A stretch of DNA of 5,535 nucleotides, from assembly GCA_023393635.1 (NCBI GenBank), contig JAEWKT010000022.1:1-5535 (forward strand). Direction: 5' to 3'. The notes below the pieces were generated by a model. It saw only the letters and a program-made list of their open reading frames with translations. It was not told where the DNA came from and did no database searches. This document shows, piece by piece, positions 1 to 5,535 of the stretch (positions are counted from its first letter, which is position 1; every line of letters begins with the position of its first letter). A program made the position numbers and the translations under genes. The DNA is from Pseudomonadota bacterium. Its GTDB lineage: Bacteria; Pseudomonadota; Gammaproteobacteria; Pseudomonadales; Moraxellaceae.

Positions 1-3000
1 CATTACGGAACATGCGTAACCATGCACCATCTTCAGTCCATTCTTCTGGTTTCCAAGAATGCTGAATTGCACGGAAGTTACGTTCAGGGTGCGGCATCAT
101 AATCGTTGCACGACCATCTTTCGAAGTCACACCGGTAATCGCTTCCGGTGAACCGTTCGGGTTCAATGGATATTGCTGTGTAGCATTACCCAAGCTGTCT
201 ACATAACGTAGACTGACTTGGTTGCCTGCATTTAACGCAGCAATCTTGTCTTCAGTTGCAACCACACGGCCTTCACCATGTGCTACCGCGATTGGAAGAA
301 TCGAACCTTCCATACCATCTAACAAGATCGAGTTAGATTTTTCTACACGAACGTTGACTGCACGCGCTTCAAACACTTCAGAAGTGTTACGGTGGAAACG
401 CGGCCAGTTTTCTGCACCCGGAATCAGTGGAGCCAATTGCGACAACATTTGACAGCCATTACAGATACCCAATGAGAAGGTTTCTTGACGATGGAAGAAT
501 TTCTCGAACTGGTCACGAAGTTTAGGGTTAAACAAGACTGATTTCGCCCAGCCGCCGCCTGCACCCATCACGTCACCGTAAGAGAAGCCACCACACGCTA
601 CAATACCTTCAAAGTCATCCAGGCTGATGCGGCCAGCAAGCAGGTCACTCATGTGCACGTCAACAGTGTTAAAGCCGACTTTATCGAATGCCGCAGCCAT
701 TTCCACATGACCGTTTACGCCTTGTTCGCGCAAAATCACCATGTTTGGACGGCGTGAATTGATGTACGGTGCTTCTACAGGTTCGTTCAAGTCGAATGTA
801 GGCTGAGCAATAATACCTTTGTGATTCTTGTCTGTAATCAGAGCAAACTCAGAATCCGCAGTTTCTACGTTGTCACGTAGACGCTGGATTTGATGCGATA
901 CTTCAGTCCATGCTACTTGTAGATCAGCACGTTCAAGCACTAAACCATTCACAGTTAACTGGTCAGTATTGTTCACTGTACCTACAACTGCAATTGCATC
1001 TTTTAAGCTAGATGCGGCAACTTCTGCTTGAAGTTCTGCCCAATCAGATTTGCTGATTTGAAGAACTGCACCAATTTCTTCAGCGAAAAGGCTTGCAGTA
1101 GATTGATCTTCTAAAGCCACACCCAGACGCGAAGCGAACATCATTTCTGCAACAGTCGCTAACAAGCCGCCATCACCGATGTCATGGTAAGCCTTGATCA
1201 AGCCACGGTTGTTCCAGTCCTGCACCAATGCGAAGAATGCTTTGAAGTCTTCGAAGCTGTCTACATCTGGTGTTACAGAACCAATCGCTTTGTAAACCTG
1301 AGCCAGGATCGAACCGCCTAGACGGAACTGACCTTTAGACAAGTCGATACGTACCAGCACTGACTCTTCATTTTTCAATTCAGGAGTCAATGTTTTGCGA
1401 ACATCAGTCACAGGAGCAAATGCTGTAATTACACCTGACATTGGAGATGTTACAGACTTGTCTTCATCTTCGTCTTTCCAGGTGGTACGCATAGACAATG
1501 AGTCTTTACCTACAGGAATGGCAATACCCAAAGCAGGACACATTTCCATACCGATGGCTTTAACACCTTCGAACAACGCCTGGTCTTCACCTTTTTGACC
1601 TGCTGCAGCCATCCAGTTTGCAGACAATTTAATGTCACTGATCTGGTCGATTTTTGCAGACATGATGTTACTGATTGATTCAGCCACAGCCAAACGTGCA
1701 GAAGCCGCTGGATTAAGAAGTGCTACTGGCGGACGTTCGCCCATCGCCATGGCTTCACCTGTGTAACCGACCAGGCTGGTTGTGGTTACCGCAGCATCTG
1801 CTACAGGAACTTGCCAACGACCGACCATCTGGTCACGTGCAACCATACCGGTAATCGAACGGTCACCAATGGTGATCAAGAATGATTTAGAAGCAACGGT
1901 TGGGTTTTTAAGTACACGGAAAATCGCATCTTTCAAATCCACTTGAGCGGCATCAAAGTCATCGCCTTTGCGTTCAATCGTTTCATATGAACGGCTCATG
2001 CGTGGTGTACCACCAAGCATCACTTGCATTGGCATATCCACAGCTTTATTTTCAAACAATGGATCTTCAACGGTTAAGTGACGAGCTTCAGTCGCTTCAC
2101 CCAACACTGCAAACGGACAACGCTCACGTGCACAAAGTGATTCAAACAGGCTTAAAGAACTTGGACGAATCGCCAATACATAACGTTCTTGCGCTTCGTT
2201 TGACCAGATCTCCATTGGAGACATGCCCGGCTCAAGTGATGGAATCTTACGCAGGTTAAGTACTGCACCCAATTCATGGTCGTTTACCAGCTCAGGCATC
2301 GCATTGGATACACCGCCCGCACCCACGTCATGTACAGATACGATCGGGTTGTAATCTTCCATGCGCCAGCAAGCATCAATCACTTCTTGGCAACGGCGTT
2401 CCATTTCAGGGTTTTCACGTTGTACAGAAGCGAAATCCAGGTTTTCACCCAACTTACCGCTATCTACTGAAGATGCAGCACCACCACCTAAGCCGATCAA
2501 CATCGCTGGACCGCCAAGCACAATCAGCAAATCACCCGGCTGAATCGCATCTTTTTCGACATGGTCAGGACGAATGTTACCGTAACCACCGGCAATCATG
2601 ATTGGCTTATGGAAACCTTTTACTTCGCCATTGACGTTTTGTTCAAATGTACGGAAGTAACCGTTTAAGGCAGGACGACCAAATTCGTTGTTAAACGCAG
2701 CACCGCCCAATGGGCCTTCAATCATGATTTGAAGTGGAGATGCCATACGCGATGGCTTGCCGTAGTTTTCTTCCCAAGGCTGTTCAAAACCCGGAATGTT
2801 CAGGTTAGATACAGTGAAACCGGTTAAACCAGCTTTAGGTTTACCACCACGACCTGTTGCACCCTCGTCACGAATCTCGCCACCTGAACCGGTTGCAGCA
2901 CCAGCAAATGGTGCAATCGCTGTTGGATGGTTGTGAGTTTCCACTTTCATTAAGATGTGAGCGGCCTGGCTCTTGTATTTATAAACGTGGTGACCGGTTG

Positions 3001-3814
3001 CTTCGTCTTTTTTCGGATAGAAGCGCTGGGTATCAAAGCCCACGATTACAGAAGCGTTATCTTTATAGGCAGATAAAACATCTGTAGGAGATTCTTTATA
3101 AGTATTCTTGATCATCTGGAACAATGACAATGGCTGTTTTTCACCATCGATTGTCCATTCAGAACCAAAGATTTTATGACGGCAATGCTCTGAGTTCGCT
3201 TGCGCAAACATCATCAGTTCGATGTCATGCGGGTTACGACCCATCTTGATAAAGGCTTCGGTCAGATAATCAATTTCTTCATCAGAAAGTGCAAAACCAA
3301 ATTCAGAGTTGGCCTTAACCAGTGCTTGTTTACCCTGACCTAGAATATCAATGCTATTTAAAGGCTTTGGTGCTGTCTCAGAGAATAATGCCGCAGCATC
3401 TTCAATTTGATTAAACACACTTTCGGTCATGCGGTCATGTAAAACCTGTTTAACTGCATCAGATACTTCGGAAATACCCTTTAAAGTAAACAAAACACCG
3501 CGTTCTAGGCGGTGTATCGGGGTATTACAGTTGGCAAAAATATCAGTTGCTTTAGAAGACCACGGCGAGATTGTTCCTAAACGCGGTGTAACTAAAATTT
3601 GAATTTCATCATTTGCTGCTTGGCGCACTTCAAAAGAAGCACCATCGTTTAATAGTTGTAATGCAGATTGATGCTGCTGCTCGTTGAGCGCTTGATCAAA
3701 CAGATAAATCCATTGACTTTCAATTGATTGAACAGAACTCATTGACGCGAGACGGTTTAAGAGTTGAGTTTTCTTAAAAGAAGAGTGTGCTGGTGCACCG
3801 GCCACGATAAACAT
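1..3814 (-). CDS. purL: Phosphoribosylformylglycinamidine synthase (FGAM synthase, large PurL), C-terminus cut by window edge
   Basis: This cytoplasmic enzyme converts FGAR, glutamine and ATP to FGAM, the fourth step of de novo purine synthesis. The frame is open from ATG 3814-3812 to the window edge: 1271 codons plus one base, against roughly 1280-1300 in gammaproteobacterial single-chain PurL, so only a few residues are missing. The start MFIVAGAPAHSSFKK fits the family, and an in-frame TAA lies upstream at 3868-3866. The expected order is a PurS-like N-terminal domain (about 1-150), a linker, two AIRS-type synthetase halves (about 230-990) and a class I glutamine amidotransferase domain (about 1015 onward). 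Visible motifs are ETHNHPTAIAPF (292-303), the glycine-rich GAATGSGGEIRDEG (305-318), VSHDVGAGG-like sequence near 490 and GICNGCQM with nucleophile Cys1118. His1242 and Glu1244 in PHPER complete the glutaminase triad. I see no frameshift or missing key residue. Identification is very secure. Confidence 0.98.
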   Translation of the reverse strand, partial: MFIVAGAPAHSSFKKTQLLNRLASMSSVQSIESQWIYLFDQALNEQQHQSALQLLNDGASFEVRQAANDEIQILVTPRLGTISPWSSKATDIFANCNTPIHRLERGVLFTLKGISEVSDAVKQVLHDRMTESVFNQIEDAAALFSETAPKPLNSIDILGQGKQALVKANSEFGFALSDEEIDYLTEAFIKMGRNPHDIELMMFAQANSEHCRHKIFGSEWTIDGEKQPLSLFQMIKNTYKESPTDVLSAYKDNASVIVGFDTQRFYPKKDEATGHHVYKYKSQAAHILMKVETHNHPTAIAPFAGAATGSGGEIRDEGATGRGGKPKAGLTGFTVSNLNIPGFEQPWEENYGKPSRMASPLQIMIEGPLGGAAFNNEFGRPALNGYFRTFEQNVNGEVKGFHKPIMIAGGYGNIRPDHVEKDAIQPGDLLIVLGGPAMLIGLGGGAASSVDSGKLGENLDFASVQRENPEMERRCQEVIDACWRMEDYNPIVSVHDVGAGGVSNAMPELVNDHELGAVLNLRKIPSLEPGMSPMEIWSNEAQERYVLAIRPSSLSLFESLCARERCPFAVLGEATEARHLTVEDPLFENKAVDMPMQVMLGGTPRMSRSYETIERKGDDFDAAQVDLKDAIFRVLKNPTVASKSFLITIGDRSITGMVARDQMVGRWQVPVADAAVTTTSLVGYTGEAMAMGERPPVALLNPAASARLAVAESISNIMSAKIDQISDIKLSANWMAAAGQKGEDQALFEGVKAIGMEMCPALGIAIPVGKDSLSMRTTWKDEDEDKSVTSPMSGVITAFAPVTDVRKTLTPELKNEESVLVRIDLSKGQFRLGGSILAQVYKAIGSVTPDVDSFEDFKAFFALVQDWNNRGLIKAYHDIGDGGLLATVAEMMFASRLGVALEDQSTASLFAEEIGAVLQISKSDWAELQAEVAASSLKDAIAVVGTVNNTDQLTVNGLVLERADLQVAWTEVSHQIQRLRDNVETADSEFALITDKNHKGIIAQPTFDLNEPVEAPYINSRRPNMVILREQGVNGHVEMAAAFDKVGFNTVDVHMSDLLAGRISLDDFEGIVACGGFSYGDVMGAGGGWAKSVLFNPKLRDQFEKFFHRQETFSLGICNGCQMLSQLAPLIPGAENWPRFHRNTSEVFEARAVNVRVEKSNSILLDGMEGSILPIAVAHGEGRVVATEDKIAALNAGNQVSLRYVDSLGNATQQYPLNPNGSPEAITGVTSKDGRATIMMPHPERNFRAIQHSWKPEEWTEDGAWLRMFRN

Positions 3815-3825
3815 GCTGATTTTGG

Positions 3826-3829
3826 CTCC
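3826..3829 (-). promoter_or_regulatory. Ribosome binding site of purL
   Basis: On the minus strand GGAG lies 11 bases before the purL ATG, a slightly long but workable spacing. It is the only purine-rich Shine-Dalgarno-like stretch close to this start, and it supports the ATG at 3814 over the upstream in-frame TTG or GTG codons. Confidence 0.55.
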
Positions 3830-3832
3830 ACG

Positions 3833-3857
3833 GGCAGGTCTTTTGGACCATACCGCC
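3833..3857 (-). promoter_or_regulatory. Possible small hairpin in the purL leader
   Basis: Read as purL mRNA, GGUC and GACC (plus-strand 3846-3849 and 3837-3840) can pair around a CAAAA loop. GGC and GCC (3855-3857 and 3833-3835) can close the base across an asymmetric internal loop. The GGC arm could instead pair with GCC next to the GGAG ribosome binding site (TTGGC 3822-3826 with GCCAA 3855-3859 on the plus strand), giving two alternative folds. The stems are short, so a regulatory role is only a possibility. Confidence 0.25.
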
Positions 3858-3880
3858 AATGTGACTTAGAGAGAGCGCAT

Positions 3881-3886
3881 ATTCTA
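3881..3886 (-). promoter_or_regulatory. Candidate -10 box for purL
   Basis: On the minus strand TAGAAT matches the sigma-70 -10 consensus at five of six positions and lies about 67 bases before the purL ATG. That would give a leader of roughly 60 bases. No good -35 hexamer sits 16-18 bases upstream of it, so this is a weak call made mainly on position. Confidence 0.3.
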
Positions 3887-3889
3887 CTG

Positions 3890-4190
3890 TGTATTGGCAA
3901 AATCAGCTAGATAGAAATTCACGAATGTGCCATCAATTCGCTCAAGAACACGCAAGAATATTTTATTTTTCAGATAAAAATTTTGAATCTTATACAAATT
4001 TAAGCCTTTACTATGTTGTTTCTAAATATTATTGCAATACTGAAGCTTATGCTCAATTTCGTATCTTTTAGCCAGTGTTACATAATTCTGCATTTTTTCA
4101 TCCTTGATGTCTTAGAGTTCTTTCATAAATCATTTTTCAATAACTATAAGCTGTTCGTAAAGTTAAAAGAAAACGTAGATTTTAGCAGGC
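3890..4190. other. AT-rich intergenic DNA with no recognisable gene
   Basis: This stretch between the purL promoter region and the structured block is strongly AT-rich, with runs such as TTTTATTTTT and AAAAATTTT. Reading frames of 60 codons (3889-4071) and 114 codons (4013-4357) are open on the plus strand. Neither has a convincing ribosome binding site or a recognisable protein family, and the longer one is rich in Phe, Ile and Leu as AT-rich noncoding DNA tends to be. I see no tRNA, terminator or operator. A transcription start for the downstream structured block could lie here: TAGATT at 4177-4182 is a weak -10-like word with no clear -35. Confidence 0.6.
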
Positions 4191-4272
4191 ATTGGATTCA
4201 TGAGTGTGGCATGGATGCCACACGTTTCCCATCCCTTGCGCTGCATTTTAAAGCAGTGCTTAAAACTGGCTC

Positions 4273-4278
4273 AGGAGG
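4273..4278 (+). promoter_or_regulatory. Perfect Shine-Dalgarno in front of a 14-codon frame
   Basis: AGGAGG lies six bases before ATG 4285. It is the strongest ribosome binding site in the window, better than those of purL or dgt, yet no ordinary gene follows it. It sits between hairpin 2 and the 3' arm of the outer stem, so folding of the outer stem would hide the start codon but leave the AGGAGG mostly unpaired. Confidence 0.5.
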
Positions 4279-4284
4279 TCGTGT

Positions 4285-4329
4285 ATGGGAAACACAAGGT
4301 TTTTCTTGCGGACTCCAAATATATTTTGA
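4285..4329 (+). CDS. Putative 14-residue micropeptide or leader peptide
   Basis: ATG 4285 opens a frame of 14 codons, MGNTRFFLRTPNIF, ending at TGA 4327-4329. It follows AGGAGG at ideal spacing, which is the main reason to take it seriously. The peptide is too short for any domain. It carries two Arg and no acidic residue, and has a small hydrophobic patch (FFL). Codons 1-3 (ATGGGAAAC) form the 3' arm of a perfect 9-base inverted repeat, so initiation could be controlled by RNA folding or by a bound protein. The next plus-strand gene, dgt, starts about 270 bases further on, beyond more inverted repeats, so a leader-peptide role for dgt is conceivable but unsupported. It could also be a chance frame within a noncoding RNA or repeat. 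Confidence 0.35.
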   Translation: MGNTRFFLRTPNIF

Positions 4330-4332
4330 GAT

Positions 4333-4408
4333 CCTCATTTTGACCTTTCAAAAGTAGAGATATTGCCTACGCAAAGGTGTCAAAATAGTAACAGTCAAAT
4401 GAGGCAAT
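4333..4408. repeat. Three overlapping, competing inverted repeats
   Basis: CCTCATTTTGAC (4333-4344) is the reverse complement of GTCAAATGAGG (4394-4404) apart from one extra T. The same left arm, extended as ATTTTGAC then CTTT (4337-4348), also matches AAAGG-GT-GTCAAAAT (4373-4386) with a two-base bulge. ATTGCCT (4362-4368) matches AGGCAAT (4402-4408). These pairings share bases and cannot all form at once, so an RNA from here would have alternative folds. No T-run follows, so it does not look like a standard intrinsic terminator. Whether it belongs with the upstream structured block is unknown. Confidence 0.4.
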
Positions 4409-4596
4409 GCTAATTTAAGGAAATCTAATATTGAACATTTTCTAATTCATGAAAGAGATCTCTTGAATAAATGATCAAGCTCAAACACTAGCACACAGTT
4501 CAGTGCATTATCAGAAAGACAAATCATGTCGTGCTGCTCTAGTAGGTTGGACTTTTTTTGGCATGATGAATTTAGGTCTTCACTGAATAATGATAA
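4409..4596 (+). other. dgt upstream region with a 12-base palindrome
   Basis: AAGAGATCTCTT at 4453-4464 is a perfect palindrome, flanked by ATTC (4445-4448) and GAAT (4465-4468) that extend the symmetry with a four-base offset; it could be an operator, but no regulator can be named. A run of seven T at 4553-4559 follows only a weak CTGC/GTAG stem, so I do not call a terminator. TTGGAC (4547-4552) is a -35-like word, but the matching -10 around 4569-4575 is poor and would leave a very short leader. No promoter for dgt is called with confidence. A minus-strand frame through this stretch (4656-4447) resembles no family I know. Confidence 0.35.
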
Positions 4597-5535
4597 ATGG
4601 AACAAATGCGTTGGTTGGAACTGCTTTCGACAGTTCGTATTGGTAGCAAAAAACAAAGTTCAGAACAGGCACGTAGCCCATTTCATAAAGATTATGACCG
4701 CATTATCTTTTCGCAAAGTTTTCGACAATTAAACCGTAAAACCCAGGTTCACCCGCTGACACAGCACGATGGCATTCACACCCGTTTAACCCATTCGCTT
4801 GAAGTGTCTTGTATTGGTCGCTCACTGGGCATGCTGGCAGCGGAAAAAATTAAAGATCAACTGCCAGTTTGGATTTCCCCTGCCGATGTCGGTGCAATTA
4901 TTCAGGCCGCCTGCCTGGCGCATGATATTGGCAATCCACCCTTTGGACATGCCGGCGAATATGCGATTCGCGAATGGTTTGATGATGCATCACATGGCAA
5001 TTTTCTGGAAAAACTCACTTCAGAAGAACAAGCCGATGTACGTCAATTTGAAGGCAATGCCCAAGGCTTACGTTTATTGACCAAAATTGACTACCATCCG
5101 AATGACGGCGGTATGCGCCTGACTTATGCCACTTTAGGCGCTTACTTAAAGTATCCGTGGCTGTCTAAAACGATTGCTTCTCAAGGTGACCGCCCTGCCA
5201 GTCAACGCGCCAAGTTCGGCTGTTATCAATCAGAAAAAGAGATTCTAAAGCAGATTGCTGAACAGCTCGGTTTAATTCAGCTCGGCGAATATCAGTATTG
5301 CCGTCATCCGCTGACCTATTTACTGGAAGCCGCAGATGATATTTGCTACGCCCTGATTGATCTGGAAGATGGCATTATTTTAAATATGCTGTCTTATGAA
5401 GAAGTGGAACCTATTTTCCTCGACCTGATTGCGGATTATGGCAGACCGGAAGAACTGTCTATGCCCACCACGACCTGGCAGCAAAAAATTGCCGCTTTAC
5501 GTGGCCGGGTGATGAAACGGCTGGTGGATGAAGTG
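4597..5535 (+). CDS. dgt: Deoxyguanosine triphosphate triphosphohydrolase (dGTPase), C-terminus cut by window edge
   Basis: Family members hydrolyse dGTP (some act on several dNTPs) to the nucleoside and triphosphate, adjusting cytoplasmic dNTP pools. The window holds 313 codons of a protein that in E. coli is about 505 residues, so the C-terminal third or so is missing. The HD metal-site residues are visible: His66 in RLTHSLEV, His109-Asp110 in HDIGNPPFGHAGE, and Asp247 or Asp248 in EAADDICY. Other family motifs are RSPFHKDYDRIIFSQSFRQL (26-45), QFEGNAQGLRLL (from 150) and YATLGAYLKYPW (177-188). The GNPPFGH form resembles E. coli-type Dgt more than the GHPPFGH form. Three stops in the same frame (4588, 4591, 4594) abut ATG 4597, so the start can only be 4597 or ATG 4606. 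Neither has a strong ribosome binding site; GGA at 4599-4601 slightly favours 4606. The frame is intact to the edge. Confidence 0.95.
   Translation, partial: MEQMRWLELLSTVRIGSKKQSSEQARSPFHKDYDRIIFSQSFRQLNRKTQVHPLTQHDGIHTRLTHSLEVSCIGRSLGMLAAEKIKDQLPVWISPADVGAIIQAACLAHDIGNPPFGHAGEYAIREWFDDASHGNFLEKLTSEEQADVRQFEGNAQGLRLLTKIDYHPNDGGMRLTYATLGAYLKYPWLSKTIASQGDRPASQRAKFGCYQSEKEILKQIAEQLGLIQLGEYQYCRHPLTYLLEAADDICYALIDLEDGIILNMLSYEEVEPIFLDLIADYGRPEELSMPTTTWQQKIAALRGRVMKRLVDEV

Larger units (their letters stand above)
4194..4329 (+). ncRNA. Structured intergenic element: two hairpins and a long-range stem around a micro-ORF start
   Basis: Three inverted repeats are visible. Hairpin 1 has 9-base arms GTGTGGCAT (4204-4212) and ATGCCACAC (4215-4223); as RNA it would form a stem of about 7 pairs with an AUGGAU loop. 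Hairpin 2 pairs GCGCTGC (4238-4244) with GCAGTGC (4253-4259), with one G-U pair and an 8-base loop. An outer stem pairs GTTTCCCAT (4224-4232) perfectly with ATGGGAAAC (4285-4293), enclosing hairpin 2 and starting directly after hairpin 1. The 3' arm contains the ATG of a 14-codon frame. Five GGA triplets fall in the block (4194, 4213, 4274, 4288, 4310), one in the loop of hairpin 1. The arrangement suggests a structured RNA or a repeated intergenic element with a translational switch. The pairing is seen; transcription, family membership and function are inferred. I know no named RNA family that I can assign to it. Confidence 0.45.

Noticed and set aside
222..3087. Several plus-strand open frames of 60-90 codons opposite purL
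   Set aside because: They are antisense shadows of the intact purL frame, with low-complexity or improbable compositions and no start signals.
3493..3513. Inverted repeat ACACCGC / GCGGTGT
   Set aside because: It lies inside the purL coding region, where the codons for IHRLERGVLF account for the sequence; a 7-base repeat is easily due to chance.
3889..4071. A 60-codon plus-strand open frame beside the purL promoter
   Set aside because: It overlaps the probable purL -10 region, lacks a Shine-Dalgarno and resembles no family I know.
4295..4309. CAAG-GTTTTT-CTTG as a terminator or separate hairpin
   Set aside because: The stem has four pairs and the T-run is in the loop, not after the stem; the bases are also codons of the micro-ORF.
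4013..4357. A 114-codon plus-strand open frame in the intergenic region
   Set aside because: It has no ribosome binding site, lies mostly in AT-rich DNA with matching Phe/Ile/Leu bias, and its second half runs through the structured inverted repeats, which constrain bases for pairing rather than coding.
4526..4560. Possible intrinsic terminator ending in a run of seven T
   Set aside because: The only stem before the T-run is CTGC/GTAG with a wobble pair, and it is separated from the T-run by several bases, too weak to call.
4447..4656. A 69-codon minus-strand open frame overlapping the start of dgt
   Set aside because: It overlaps the first 60 bases of a secure gene on the other strand, has no recognisable domain and no good ribosome binding site.

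Overview
The window looks like a chromosomal segment from a gammaproteobacterium, most likely Acinetobacter. The genus call rests on the recognisable character of the two translated proteins and is recalled rather than searched. Two housekeeping genes lie head to head, and both run off the ends of the window. On the minus strand is purL, encoding the large single-chain FGAM synthase of de novo purine synthesis; 1271 codons are present and only a few C-terminal residues are missing. On the plus strand is the first 313 codons of dgt, encoding an HD-domain dGTP triphosphohydrolase with all its metal-binding residues visible. PurL feeds purine synthesis and Dgt removes a purine deoxynucleotide, so both act on purine nucleotide pools. 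They are divergent, so they do not share an operon.

Between the two start codons lie about 780 bases with no conventional gene. The purL-proximal part (3815-3900) holds the purL ribosome binding site, a small leader hairpin and a plausible -10 box. From about 3890 to 4190 the DNA is AT-rich and I recognise nothing in it. From about 4194 to 4408 the DNA is dense in structure. It has a hairpin with a CATGGATG apex, a second hairpin, and a perfect 9-base inverted repeat that encloses the second hairpin and covers a start codon. That start codon sits behind a perfect AGGAGG and opens a 14-codon reading frame. Downstream come three overlapping, mutually exclusive inverted repeats (4333-4408). From 4409 to 4596 there is a 12-base palindrome and otherwise only the weakly marked dgt upstream region.

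The block at 4194-4408 is the part most worth following up. It could be a repeated intergenic element, an undescribed small RNA, or a regulated micro-peptide leader. The sequence alone shows the inverted repeats and the well-placed Shine-Dalgarno. Expression, repetition and function are all inference. The two genes themselves are ordinary core genes with no sign of damage.
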